The notes under the pieces: model-generated | Database searches by the model: none | Told to the model about the DNA's origin: nothing | Seen by the model: only the letters and a program-made list of their open reading frames with translations | Shown here: piece after piece, positions 42,004 to 51,317 of the stretch | Layout: every line of letters begins with the position of its first letter | Numbering within the stretch: position 1 is the stretch's first letter | DNA from: CAWCQC01 sp963819905 | Lineage (GTDB): Bacteria > Actinomycetota > Thermoleophilia > Gaiellales > Gaiellaceae | NCBI GenBank assembly: GCA_963819905.1 | Contig: CAWFXP010000010.1 | Location: 1-64,000, forward strand | Reading direction: 5' to 3' | DNA: 64,000 nucleotides | Program-made: the position numbers and the translations under genes

Positions 42004-43172
42004 ACGTCGAGCGCCCTCGCGAGCGCCTCCGCCCAGACCGACTTTACCGCGAGGCCGGACGCGCTCGCGACAGCGGCGCAGTCGTCGTGCTCGGGCGCGA
42101 CGTTGACCACGCGGCCGTCGAGAAGGCCCAGCTTGACGCGAACCGGACGCCCGGCGACCTCGACGATGCGCTCGTCGCGCTCGAGCTCGTAGCGGGCCAG
42201 CCGGGAGACCCGCACGCCGAGCGCGGTCGTCTCCGCCAGGATCGCGGCGGCGACCGACTGCTCGTCGCCGGGACGAGCGAGCGCCGAGAGCACGATTCCC
42301 GGCCGCCCCTTCTTCATGACGACCGGCACCGTCCAGACGTCGAGCGCGCCGGCCGCGAAGCACCGCTCGGCGGCGTCGGGGACCAGCTCCGGGCTCAGGT
42401 CGTCGAGGTTCGTCTCGAGCAGGACGACCGCGGCAGCCGCGGCCGGCGAGGGCGAGGCCGTGCCCAGGACCACGCGCAGCAGGTTCGGCCGCTCGGGGAA
42501 GTCCGCCGTCCCGGCTCCGTAGCCGACCTGCTGCATCACGTGAAGGGGCGGCGGCCCGTACTCCGGCGCGAGCGCCGCGACCAGCGCCGCCCCGGTCGGC
42601 GTCACGAGCTCGGCCGCGAGGTCGACCCCCTCGAGCGGCGCCCCGCGCAGCAGCTGCAACGTCGCCGGCGCGGGGACGGGCAGCATCCCGTGCTCGGCGG
42701 CCACGAGGCCTCGCGGGTACGGGAGCGGCGAGCAGCCGACGCGCTCGATGCCGAGCTCGTCCACGAGCAGCGACGCCCCGCAGATGTCGACGAGCGTGTC
42801 GATCCCGCCGAGCTCGTGGAAGTGGACGTCGTCGACCGGGCCGCCGTGGACGTGGGACTCGGCCTCGGCAAGACGCGCGAACGCATCGAGGGCGAGCTCT
42901 CTCGCCCTGGAGGGGAGCTCCGCCGTCTCGATGATGTCCCGCATCGCGCGCCAGGTCCGCGCCGGGGGCTCGGGCGGATCGACCACCTCCACGTGAAGGG
43001 CACCGACGCCGTGTCGCTCGACCCGGTTCACACGGATCTCGACCGGCCCGATCCCGAGCCGGGTGGGCAGCGCGTCGAGCGCGCCCCGGTCATCGCCGGC
43101 GTCGAGCAGCGCCGCGAGCAGCATGTCGCCGGCGATCCCGCCGATGCAGTCGAGGTAGAGCAGCCGGCTCAC
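42000..43172 (-). CDS. larC: LarC, nickel insertion protein for the NPN cofactor
   Basis: A 390-residue LarC: LLYLDCIGGIAGDMLLAALLDAG, ESHVHGGPVDDVHFHELGGIDTLVDI (His-rich), ELVTPTGAALVAAL, VLLETNLDDLSPEL and a C-terminal domain (KLGLLDGRVVNVAPEHDDC) that corresponds to LarC2. LarC uses CTP to insert nickel into the thiolated cofactor. In Lactobacillus plantarum the two parts are joined by a programmed frameshift; here they are in one uninterrupted frame. GTG start in a GTGA overlap with larB. Confidence 0.93.
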   Translation of the reverse strand: MSRLLYLDCIGGIAGDMLLAALLDAGDDRGALDALPTRLGIGPVEIRVNRVERHGVGALHVEVVDPPEPPARTWRAMRDIIETAELPSRARELALDAFARLAEAESHVHGGPVDDVHFHELGGIDTLVDICGASLLVDELGIERVGCSPLPYPRGLVAAEHGMLPVPAPATLQLLRGAPLEGVDLAAELVTPTGAALVAALAPEYGPPPLHVMQQVGYGAGTADFPERPNLLRVVLGTASPSPAAAAAVVLLETNLDDLSPELVPDAAERCFAAGALDVWTVPVVMKKGRPGIVLSALARPGDEQSVAAAILAETTALGVRVSRLARYELERDERIVEVAGRPVRVKLGLLDGRVVNVAPEHDDCAAVASASGLAVKSVWAEALARALDV

Positions 43173-43948
43173 GGCGCGTTGCGGGCCGTCCCCCGCGCGG
43201 CGCGGGCAATCCGGGCGGCGATCGTCCCGGCGCCGAAGCCGTCGTCGATCCCGACGACTGCGAGGCCGGCCGCGCACGAGCAGAGCATCGCCTGGAGCGC
43301 CGTCTGTCCGCCGTGCGCCGAGCCGTAGCCGACGCTCGTCGGGACGCCGATCACCGGCGCGGCGACGAGGCCGCCGACGACGCTGGCGAGCGCTCCGTCC
43401 ATGCCCGCCACGACGACGACACAGTCGGCCCTGGCGAGATCCGGTAGCACGGGCGCGAGCCGGTGGATGCCGGCAACGCCCGCATCCTCGTGCACGACGA
43501 CCTCGACGCCGAGGAGCGTGGCGCGGATCCGCGCCTCGTGCAACACGGGCCCGTCCGAGGTACCGGCCGAGACCATGACGACGAGCCCGCTCGGCTCGGG
43601 AACGCTGCGGGCTACCCAGACGGCCCGGGCCCGGACGTCCTCGCTCGCGTCGGGGAAGGCGGCACGGACGGCCGCCCGTACTCCCTCGTCGGCACGTGTG
43701 ACGAGCACGCTTCCCGCCTCTCCGTCGAGCAGCGCCTGCACGATCTCGGCGACCTGCTCGGGAGTCTTCCCCTCGCCGAGCACCGCCTCCGGGGCTCCTT
43801 GCCGGAGCTCGCGGTGCACGTCGACCCGCGCGAAGCCGAGATCGCGGTAGGGAAGCTCGGACAGCCGCTCGAGCGCAGTCGCCGGGTCGACCCGGCCACG
43901 CCGCACCTCGTCGAGAAGCTTCTCGAGCTCTCCGCGCAGTCCGGTCAT
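43169..43948 (-). CDS. larB: LarB, NaAD carboxylase/hydrolase for the NPN cofactor
   Basis: A 259-residue LarB with an N-terminal helical region (EKLLDEVRRGRVDPATALERL) and an AIR-carboxylase (PurE)-like domain: PSGLVVMVSAGTSDGPVLHEARIRATLLG, VAGMDGALASVVGGLVAAPVIGVPTSVGYG. LarB carboxylates nicotinic acid adenine dinucleotide and hydrolyses its phosphoanhydride to give P2CMN. It follows the DHA2-transporter remnant by 28 bp and is coupled to larC by a GTGA overlap. Confidence 0.93.
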   Translation of the reverse strand: MTGLRGELEKLLDEVRRGRVDPATALERLSELPYRDLGFARVDVHRELRQGAPEAVLGEGKTPEQVAEIVQALLDGEAGSVLVTRADEGVRAAVRAAFPDASEDVRARAVWVARSVPEPSGLVVMVSAGTSDGPVLHEARIRATLLGVEVVVHEDAGVAGIHRLAPVLPDLARADCVVVVAGMDGALASVVGGLVAAPVIGVPTSVGYGSAHGGQTALQAMLCSCAAGLAVVGIDDGFGAGTIAARIARAARGTARNAP

Positions 43949-43976
43949 GCGCGAATTATCGACCGAGGCGGGCTGG

Positions 43977-44553
43977 TCAGGCGAAGACGGCCGGCTCGGC
44001 TCCCTCGTCCTCGTCGTAGCGCACGTGGCGAAGGAGGGCAAACGCCGCGACCGCGGCGACGACCATGACCACTCCTCCAACCATGTACGCCCAGCTGATG
44101 CCGGAGGTGACCGAGTCCTGAACGGCGGACACGACCTGCGCGGTCCGCGCGCCCGCGCTCCGCGAGCGGGAATTCGATGACGATGGCGCCCGAAGGCGGA
44201 ATCATGAACGCCGCCCCGAGGCCCTGGACGGCGCGGGCGGCGATGATCCAGGTCTCCCCTGCGCGAGCCCGACGAGCGCCGATCGCGACCGCGAACACGA
44301 CCACGCCGGCGATGAAGACGTGGACGCGGTTGACCATGTCGCAGACCCGCCCGCCGACAGCCACGAAGGCCGCGATCGCGAGCAGGTAGGCGTTGACGAC
44401 CCACTGCAGCTGGGTTTGCGTGAGGTCGAGGTCGCTCTGGATCGACGGGAGCGCAACGCTCACGACCGTCTGGTCGAGCAGGATCATCGACAGGGAGCCC
44501 GTCATGGCGACGAGCACCCACCATTTCCGGGAGTCCTCGCGGATCCGGGCCAT
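43977..44553 (-). pseudogene. DHA2-type MFS transporter remnant
   Basis: From ATG 44553 about 135 codons encode the first five helices of a 14-helix EmrB/QacA-type transporter (LSMILLDQTVVSVALPSIQ, LQWVVNAYLLAIAAFVAVGGRVCD, ARAVQGLGAAFMIPPSGAIV). After about 44150 sense resumes in another frame as AQVVSAVQDSVTSGISWAYMVGGVVMVVAAVAAFALLRHVRYDED, the last helix and tail of such a protein, ending at the TGA at 43977-43979. About 280 residues are absent. The remnant cannot transport. It leads the larBCE operon. Confidence 0.75.
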
Positions 44554-44565
44554 GGCGGGGCCGGC

Positions 44566-45240
44566 TTAGCGGCTGGCGCCGAGGAGGTTCAGGATCAGGA
44601 GGAAGATGTTGAGGACGTCGACGAAGATCGAGGCTGCCAGGTAGACGGCGTCGTCCGGGTTGTTCGACCGCCGCAGCCGCTGGAAGTCGTACATCGTGTA
44701 CCCGGCGAAGATCACGAGGCCGACGATCGAGTAGATCACGTACCCGCCGGGGATGCTCACGAAGATCATCACGATCCCGAACGCGATCAGCGCGAGCAGC
44801 GCCCAGAACAGGTAGCGGGCCATCGGCGCCAGGTCGCGGCGGGTCGCGTAGCCCCAGGCGCCGAACGCCGCCACGAACAGCGCGGTCGCTCCGGCGGCCT
44901 GGGCAACGACCTCGGCTCCGAACGCCTCGGCGTACGCCTGCACGGTCGGGCCGATCCCGAGGCCGAGCGCGGCTCCGACGACGAACAGGAGCGTCAGCGC
45001 CAGGGTGTGGTTCTTCCGGACGAACTGCAGCCCGATCAGGGCCGCGAAACCGACGATGAAGAAGCCGATCGCCCACCCGAACGACAGGTCCTTGCCCGCC
45101 CAGGCGCCGAAGGCGCAGACGCCGACGGTCGCCGCGACGAGGAACATCGTCCGCCCGAGGACCTCACGGCTGCGGTCTTTGGTGACGGCGGTGGTCTGCG
45201 CAGACTCTGGGAGCGCGGTCTCGTTCTCGAAGCTCGACAT
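44566..45240 (-). CDS. Bax inhibitor-1 / YccA family membrane protein
   Basis: A 224-residue BI-1 family protein with seven helices: LGRTMFLVAATVGVCAFGAWAG, FFIVGFAALIGLQF, and the C-terminal signature VGLVIFAGYTMYDFQRLRRS followed by AVYLAASIFVDVLNIFLLILNLLG. The Asp of YDFQ and DVLN are the conserved pH-sensing aspartates of bacterial homologs, which act as calcium leak channels. The start at MSSFENETA (45240) is preferred; an ATG eight codons earlier is possible. Confidence 0.87.
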   Translation of the reverse strand: MSSFENETALPESAQTTAVTKDRSREVLGRTMFLVAATVGVCAFGAWAGKDLSFGWAIGFFIVGFAALIGLQFVRKNHTLALTLLFVVGAALGLGIGPTVQAYAEAFGAEVVAQAAGATALFVAAFGAWGYATRRDLAPMARYLFWALLALIAFGIVMIFVSIPGGYVIYSIVGLVIFAGYTMYDFQRLRRSNNPDDAVYLAASIFVDVLNIFLLILNLLGASR

Positions 45241-45344
45241 GCCGGAAGCATGCCAGACGGCCACGCCGGAGACCAGGTGCGTATCGCTCCGCCGCCGGGA
45301 ACGGCCGGGCCCCTCCCGGACCTGCGACGTCTATTCTCGCGCCG

Positions 45345-47733
45345 ATGAGCTCTCCCGAGCGCCAGCGGTGGGTGGGCCGCCCGGTCGAGCGGCTCGAGGA
45401 CGAGGCGCTCCTGCGTGGCGCGGGCCGGTATCTCGACGACCTCGACCCCGTCGCGAACACCCGTCACGCGGCCGTCCTGCGTTCGCAGCTCGCCCATGCC
45501 CGGGTCACCCACCTCGACCCGAGTGCCGCGCTCGCGCTGCCGGGCGTGGTGGGCGTTCTCACCGGCGAGGACGTCGCCGCCATGTCGCAGCCGTTCCCGG
45601 CAGGCGTCGACAGCCCCATCCCCTATCGCGCGGCCGCCGCCGACGTGATCCGCTACGTCGGCGAGCCGCTGGCGGTCGTCGTCGCTCAGCGACCGGTACG
45701 TCGCCGAGGACGCGCTCGAGCTGATCGACGTCGAGTACGAGGCGCTCGAGCCCGTCATGGATCCGCGTGAGTCGGCGAACCGGCCGGGGCTCGTCGCGTC
45801 CGACCGCTCGTTTCGCTACGGCGACCCCGACGAGGCCTTCGCGAGCGCCGATCTGGTCGTCTCGAACCGCTTCGCGTTCCCGCGCTGGAGCTGCACGCCG
45901 GTCGAGTGTTACGGCGTCGTCGCCGACTGGGATCAGGCGTCCGGCTCGCTGACCGCCTGGGCGAACTTCCAGGGGCCGTTCACCCTGCACGGCGTCGCCG
46001 CCGCTTCCCTCGGCCTCCCGGGATCGAAGTTCCGGCTGATCACGCCGCCGGACTCCGGCGGCAGCTACGGGATCAAGGCGGCCGTCTACGTGTACGTCGC
46101 CCTCATGGGGCTCGCCTCGAAGAAGCTCGGCGTGCCGGTCCGGTGGATCGAGGACCGGCTCGAGCACCTCGCCGCGAGCTCCGGCTCCACGGCGCGGCTC
46201 ACGGACGTCGAGGCGGCGTTCTCGGCTGACGGGGAGCTGCTCGGCGTCCGCTACGACGTGATCGAGGACGTCGGCGCCTACGTGCGGGCGCCCGAGCCGG
46301 CGACCCTCTACCGCATGCACGGCTCGCTCTCCGGTGCCTACCGGGTTCGAAACGTCGCCGTCAGGAACCGGCTCGTCCTGACGAATCGCTGCCCGACGGG
46401 GCTCAACCGGGGCTTTGGCGGGCCGCAGCTCTACTTCGGTCTCGAGCGCACGATGGCGATTGCCGCGCGACGGCTCGACCTCGACCCGGTCGAGCTCGCG
46501 CGCCGGAACCTCGTGCGCCCCGAGGAGTTCCCCTACCGCACGCCGTCCGGCGGCCTCTACGACTCGGGCGACTACGAGGCCTGCCTGGCGGACGCGCTCC
46601 GGCTCTCGCGCTACGAGGAGCGGCGGGCGGAGCACGCCGGCGCCCGCGCCGGGGGGCGGCTCGTCGGGATCGGACTCGCCTGCGTCGTCGAGCCGTCCAT
46701 CTCGAACATGGGCTACATCACGCTCGCCCACACGGCCGACGAGCGGGCGCGGGACCTGCCGAAGTCGGGCAACGCCGAAGGCGCCTCGATCGGGGTGAGC
46801 GCGCTCGGCGGGATCACCGTGAGGATCGCAACGACGCCCCAGGGCCAGGGCCACCGGACCGTCTGCGCCCAGATCGTCGCCGACGAGCTCGGCGTTCGGC
46901 CGGAGGAGGTCGACGTCCTCACCGACGTCGACACCTCGGCGAGCCCGTGGACGGTCGCGTCCGGCTGCTACTCGTCACGCTTCTCCGGGGTCGGCGCCGG
47001 GGCCGTCCTCCGCGCGGCGGAGCGGGTGGGCGCGAAGATGAAGGCGATCGCGGCCCATCAGCTCGAGTGCGACCCCGGGGACGTCGAGCTCCGCGAGGGC
47101 AGGGCTGTCGTCGCCGGACGCCCGGACGTCGGGCTCTCGCTCCGGCGGATCGCCGGCGCCGCGCACTGGAGCCCCGAGTCGCTGCCGCCCGGAATGGAGC
47201 CGGGGCTGCACGAGACCGCGTTCTACGCGGCGCCCAACCTCGACCCGCCGGACGCCGACGACCGCGTCGTCTCCTCGGCCGCACACGGGTTCATCGTCGA
47301 CGTGGCAGTCGTCGAGGTCGAGCGCCGGACGGGCGAGGTGCGGGTGCTCGACTACGTGACGGTCCACGACGCCGGCCGGCTGCTCAACCCGCTCATCGTC
47401 AACGGGCAGGTGCAGGGCGGGTTCGCCCACGGTGCGGGTGCCGCTCTCTTCGAGCGGACCGTGTACGACGAGGACGGCAACCTCCTGACGGGCACGTTCA
47501 TGGACTACCTCTGCCCGACGGCGCCCGACCTGCCGCCGCTCACCTCGGCCCATCGGGAGACGCCCTCGCCCTTCACGCCGCTCGGCGCGAAGGGGCTCGG
47601 CGAGGGCAACACCATGAGCACGCCGGCGGCGATCGCGAACGCCGTCGCCGACGCCCTCGGCCGGGACGACATCGAGCTGCCCCTGACGCCGCCACGGGTG
47701 TGGGAGCTCCTTCGGGAGGCCGAGGCGACATGA
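45345..47733 (+). CDS. Molybdenum hydroxylase large subunit (xanthine dehydrogenase/CoxL family), one frameshift
   Basis: About 795 residues once a single extra base near 45690 is removed (before it VGEPLAVVVAQ, after it DRYVAEDALELIDVEYEALEPVMDP). It has the a/b-hammerhead domain (RVTHLDPSAALALPGVV), then the Moco domain: GGSYGIKAAVYVYVALM, RGFGGPQLYFGLERTMAIAARRLDLDP, PQGQGHRTVCAQIVADEL, DYVTVHDAGRLLNPLIVNGQ, AKGLGEGNTMSTPAAIANAVADAL (catalytic Glu region). Substrates of the family include purines, aldehydes, CO, nicotinate and 4-hydroxybenzoyl-CoA. The AYRCSFR loop of CO dehydrogenase is absent. ATGA overlap with the next gene. Confidence 0.85.
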
Positions 47734-48595
47734 AGCCGGCGCCGTTCGAGTATCGGCGGCCGGCGTCGCTCGACGAGGCCCTCGACCTGCTCGCCGAGCA
47801 CGGCGACGACGCAAAGGTGCTCGCCGGTGGGCAGAGCCTCGTCCCGCTCCTCTCGATGCGCCTGTCCCGTCCGGCGGTCCTGGTAGACATCAATCGTGTT
47901 GACGAACTTGGCAACATGGCTCGTGAGGACGGCTGCTCGCGCGTGGCGGCGCTCGTCAGGCAGGCCGCGTTCGCCGGAGCTTCCCCGCTCGGCGACCGCT
48001 GCCTCCCGTACATCGGCCACGTCGTCACGCGCAACCGCGGAACGGTCGCGGGGTCGCTCGCCCACGCCGACGCGAGCGCGGAGCTGCCGCTCGCCCTCGT
48101 TGCTTCCGGCGGTTCCGTGGTCGCCTCTTCCACCGAGCGGGCACGAGGGAGATCGCCGCCGAGGACTTCTTCGTCACGCACTTCACGACGACGCTCGAGC
48201 CGACGGAGCTCGTGGTCGAGTCGCGTTGGCCGGATCACGGGCGGTCGGCCGGGGACGGCTGCGGCTTCGCCGAGCTCGCGCTCCGCGCCGGCGACTACGC
48301 GCTCGCGATGGCGGCCTGCGTTCTCGGTGTCCGCGACGGCGTCGCAACCGGTGTCAGGGTCGCCGTCGGCGCGGTCAGCGACCGGCCGCTCCTGGTCGGG
48401 GCTGCGTCCGCGGTCGCCGAGGGAAGCGTGGTGACAGAGGATCTGGCCCGCGAGGCGGGGGCCGCCGCGCGGGCGGTGGTCGACCCTCCCGACGGGCTCC
48501 ACGCGACGGGGGCGTATCGGCGGGAGCTCACCGCGCTCATGGTCGAGCGCGCGCTCCTCGCCGCCTGGGCCGATGCGTCGGAGGAAGCGGCGTGA
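47730..48595 (+). CDS. Molybdenum hydroxylase FAD subunit (CoxM-like), one frameshift
   Basis: About 288 residues if one missing base near 48139 is restored. FEYRRPASLDEALDLLAEHGDDAKVLAGGQSLVPLLSMRL is the FAD-binding opening; HVVTRNRGTVAGSLAHADASAELPL is the second FAD motif; after the break EIAAEDFFVTHFTTTLEPTELVVESRWP and FAELALRAGDYALAMAACVL complete the CO-dehydrogenase flavoprotein fold. Adding one G to the GGG run near 48139 restores ERGTREIAAEDFF, so a homopolymer undercall is the simplest explanation. Coupled on both sides by 4-bp overlaps. Confidence 0.83.
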
Positions 48596-49059
48596 TCCCC
48601 GTCGACGTGACGGTCAACGGGCGCCGCTACGTCGAGTCGGTGGAGACGAGGCTGCTGCTGACGGACTTCCTTCGGCATCGCCTGGGTCTCACCGGGACGC
48701 ACGTCGGCTGCGAGCACGGCGTCTGCGGCGCCTGCACGGTGATCGTGGACGGAACCTCGGTGCGTGGCTGCCTCCTGCTCGCGGTTCAGGTGGACGGCTG
48801 CGAGCTGCGCACGGTCGAGGGGCTGGCCGGAGGTGGAGACCTGACGCCGCTGCAGGTTGCCTTTCGCAGGCACCACGCGCTGCAGTGCGGGTTCTGTACC
48901 TCCGGCATCCTGATGGCAGCGGAGGATTTCCTGGCGCGTCGCCCAGACCCGAGCCGGGACGAGGTCGTCGACCTCCTCTCCGGGCATCTCTGCCGCTGCA
49001 CCGGGTACGAGCCGATCGTGGAGGCGATCATGAGCGTCGCCGGGGACAGCCGGACGTGA
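48592..49059 (+). CDS. Molybdenum hydroxylase 2Fe-2S subunit (CoxS-like)
   Basis: A 155-residue iron-sulfur subunit starting at GTG (GTGA overlap). The plant-ferredoxin cluster is CEHGVCGACTVIVDG(x)nC, and the second cluster is CGFC...CRC in LQCGFCTSGILMAAEDFL and LSGHLCRCTGYEPIVEAIM. All eight cluster cysteines are present. It passes electrons from the Moco subunit to the FAD subunit. The enzyme order L, M, S here differs from coxMSL. Confidence 0.93.
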   Translation: MIPVDVTVNGRRYVESVETRLLLTDFLRHRLGLTGTHVGCEHGVCGACTVIVDGTSVRGCLLLAVQVDGCELRTVEGLAGGGDLTPLQVAFRRHHALQCGFCTSGILMAAEDFLARRPDPSRDEVVDLLSGHLCRCTGYEPIVEAIMSVAGDSRT

Positions 49060-50489
49060 ACCTCGCGCTGTCCCTGCTCGCCGCGACGGAGAGAGCGCCG
49101 CTCGCGGAGGCCGCCGTGGACGGCGACCGGCGGCTGACCTACGAGGCCCTGCTCGAGCGGTCGGCGCGGGTTGCAGGCTGGCTCGCCGCCCAGGGAGTGG
49201 CGCGAGGTGACCGGGTCGCCGCGATCGCGAGGAACCGCCTGGAGACGGTCGAGCTGTTCTGGGCCTGCCAGTGGCTCGGGGCGGTGTTCGTGCCGCTCTC
49301 CCACCGGTCGACCCGGGACGAGGTCGAGTACTGCGTCGCCGACTCGGGCGCCGCCCTCTTCCTCGACGGCGACGCCGATCTGGAGGTCGGCGGCGGCGAC
49401 CCCCATCCCGGGGCTCTCGACCTACGGGACGACGAGCCGGCGATCATGCTCTACACGTCCGGGACGACAGGGCGGCCGAAGGGGGTGCCCCGCTCCCATC
49501 GAGCGGAGCGCGCAGGCGCCCTGGCGCAGGTCGTCCAGCACGGATACGGATCGGGCGACCGCACGCTCGGCGTCATGCCTCTGTACCACACGATGGGCGA
49601 CCACTCGCTGCTCGCGATGTCGCTGATCGAGGGGTGCTACGTGTGCCAGCCCGAGTGGGATCCCGGTACCGCCCTGGCCCTGGTCGCCGCCGAGCGGATC
49701 AGCTCCCTCTATCTCGCCCCGACGCTCTTTCACGACCTTGTCAGCCACCCGGGCATCGCCGAGCACGACCTCTCGACGGTCGAGGCGATCGGCTATGCGG
49801 GCGCGGCGATGACCCGGGCCCTCGCCGAACGCGTGGCCGCGACCTTCCGGCCGCGCGTCTTCGTCAACCACTACGGGTCGACCGAGGTGTACACGTTCTC
49901 GATCCACCGCGACCAGGCGGCGAAGCCGGGTTGCGCCGGCCGACCGGCGCTCGGGGCGAGACTCCGGCTTGTCGCCCCGGACGCGGACGCCGGCCCGGAC
50001 GACCTCGTCCCGCCCGGCCGGGAGGGGCAGATCATCTGCCATCTGTCGTCCGACGAGGCGTTCGCGGGCTACTGGAACCGGCCGGATGCCGACGCGAAGT
50101 CCATGCGTGGAGGCTGGTACTTCACGGGCGACCTCGGCCGGCTCGATGACGAGGGCGACCTGTGGATCGTCGGCCGGGTCGACGACATGATCGTCTCGGG
50201 CGGCGAGAACATCCATCCGCTCGAGGTCGAGGACGTGCTCTCTCACGCGCCGGGCGTCGGCGAGGTGGCCGTCGTCGGCGCGCCCGACGACCGCTGGGGA
50301 CAGCGAGTCGTCGCCTACGTCGTCGCCGAGGGCGAGGTGACCGCAGAGGAGCTCGACGCGTTCTGCCTGTCGGCCGGGAGCCTGGCCAGGTTCAAGCGGC
50401 CCCGCGAGTACCGCTTCGTCGACGCGCTGCCGAAGAGCCCGTCGGGCAAGATCCTCCGGCGACGTCTACGGGAAGGAGCAACTCCGTGA
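49056..50489 (+). CDS. AMP-forming acyl-CoA synthetase / CoA ligase
   Basis: A 477-residue ANL-superfamily ligase: AMP-binding P-loop YTSGTTGRPKGVPRSH (about 131-146), AGAAMTRALAERVAATF, YGSTEVYTFS, GDLGRLDDEGDLWIVGRVDDMI and the catalytic Lys in PKSPSGKILRRRL. Starts at GTG in a GTGA overlap. The length is short for the family (usually 500-560). It would activate a carboxylic acid to its CoA thioester in the cytoplasm, the probable entry step for the pathway completed by the hydroxylase and hydratase. Confidence 0.9.
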   Translation: MNLALSLLAATERAPLAEAAVDGDRRLTYEALLERSARVAGWLAAQGVARGDRVAAIARNRLETVELFWACQWLGAVFVPLSHRSTRDEVEYCVADSGAALFLDGDADLEVGGGDPHPGALDLRDDEPAIMLYTSGTTGRPKGVPRSHRAERAGALAQVVQHGYGSGDRTLGVMPLYHTMGDHSLLAMSLIEGCYVCQPEWDPGTALALVAAERISSLYLAPTLFHDLVSHPGIAEHDLSTVEAIGYAGAAMTRALAERVAATFRPRVFVNHYGSTEVYTFSIHRDQAAKPGCAGRPALGARLRLVAPDADAGPDDLVPPGREGQIICHLSSDEAFAGYWNRPDADAKSMRGGWYFTGDLGRLDDEGDLWIVGRVDDMIVSGGENIHPLEVEDVLSHAPGVGEVAVVGAPDDRWGQRVVAYVVAEGEVTAEELDAFCLSAGSLARFKRPREYRFVDALPKSPSGKILRRRLREGATP

Positions 50490-51274
50490 ACACCACCTCC
50501 GAGCACGACGGCTTTCGCGTCGCGCTGGCCGAGGAGCGGGGCGTGACGACGATCACGCTCGACGTGCCCGAGAAGATGAACCGCGTCTCGATGGCCGCCC
50601 GCGAGCAGCTGGCCGCCGTGTTCGCCGAGCTCGGCGACGACGACCGGGTTCGCGCGGTGGTGCTGACCGGCGCCGGCGACAAGGCGTTCACGGCCGGCGG
50701 CGACATCGCCGGGTTCATGGAGCGCAGTCCCGAGCATCTGTCCCGGCTGGCCTGGAACGTGGCGGCCGCCGAGCGCTGCCCGAAGCCCGTGATCGCGAGG
50801 ATTCGCGGCTACTGCCTCGGCGTCGGCCTCGAGCTGGCGCTCGCGTGCGACTTCCGCGTCGCCGCCGAGGACGCCGAGCTCGGCCTGCCCGAGATCGGCC
50901 TCGGCATGATTCCGGGATCGGGCGGCACGCAACGGCTCGCCCGGTTGATCGGGCTCGGCCGGGCGAAGGACGTCATCATGCGCCGCCGGCGCATCTCGGC
51001 CGCCGACGCGCTCGCCTGGGGCCTCGTCTCCGACGTCGTTCCGGCCGACGAGCTCGATGCCGCCGTTGATCGCGTGATCGACGATCTCCTGCCGCTCTCG
51101 CCGCTTGCGCTCGCGATGGCGAAGCGCGTTCTCAACCATGCGTACGACGGTCCGCTGCCGGTCGGGCTCGAGCTCGAGGGGCTCGCGTACGGCCTCCTTC
51201 GCTCGAGCGACGACTTCCGGGAAGGGGTCGCTGCCTTCGACGACAAGCGCACACCCCGGTTCACCGGCCGCTAG
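50486..51274 (+). CDS. Enoyl-CoA hydratase/isomerase family protein
   Basis: A 262-residue crotonase-fold protein: ERGVTTITLDVPEKMNRVS, LTGAGDKAFTAGGDIAGFM (oxyanion hole), IRGYCLGVGLELALACDFRVAAEDAELGLPEIGLGMIPGSGGTQRLARLIG. The Glu of LPEIGLGMIPG matches one catalytic Glu; the other position (about 20 residues earlier) reads GLELALAC. Last of five genes joined by 4-bp overlaps. Hydration, isomerisation or ring cleavage of a CoA ester are all possible. Confidence 0.9.
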   Translation: MNTTSEHDGFRVALAEERGVTTITLDVPEKMNRVSMAAREQLAAVFAELGDDDRVRAVVLTGAGDKAFTAGGDIAGFMERSPEHLSRLAWNVAAAERCPKPVIARIRGYCLGVGLELALACDFRVAAEDAELGLPEIGLGMIPGSGGTQRLARLIGLGRAKDVIMRRRRISAADALAWGLVSDVVPADELDAAVDRVIDDLLPLSPLALAMAKRVLNHAYDGPLPVGLELEGLAYGLLRSSDDFREGVAAFDDKRTPRFTGR

Positions 51275-51317
51275 TACGGTAGCCTTCTCTGGCCGAGGGA
51301 TCGAGATCGGCTGACTC

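Noticed and set aside
42000..43172. Possible programmed frameshift in larC, as in Lactobacillus
   Set aside because: Both LarC1 and LarC2 parts are in one continuous frame here, so no recoding is needed.
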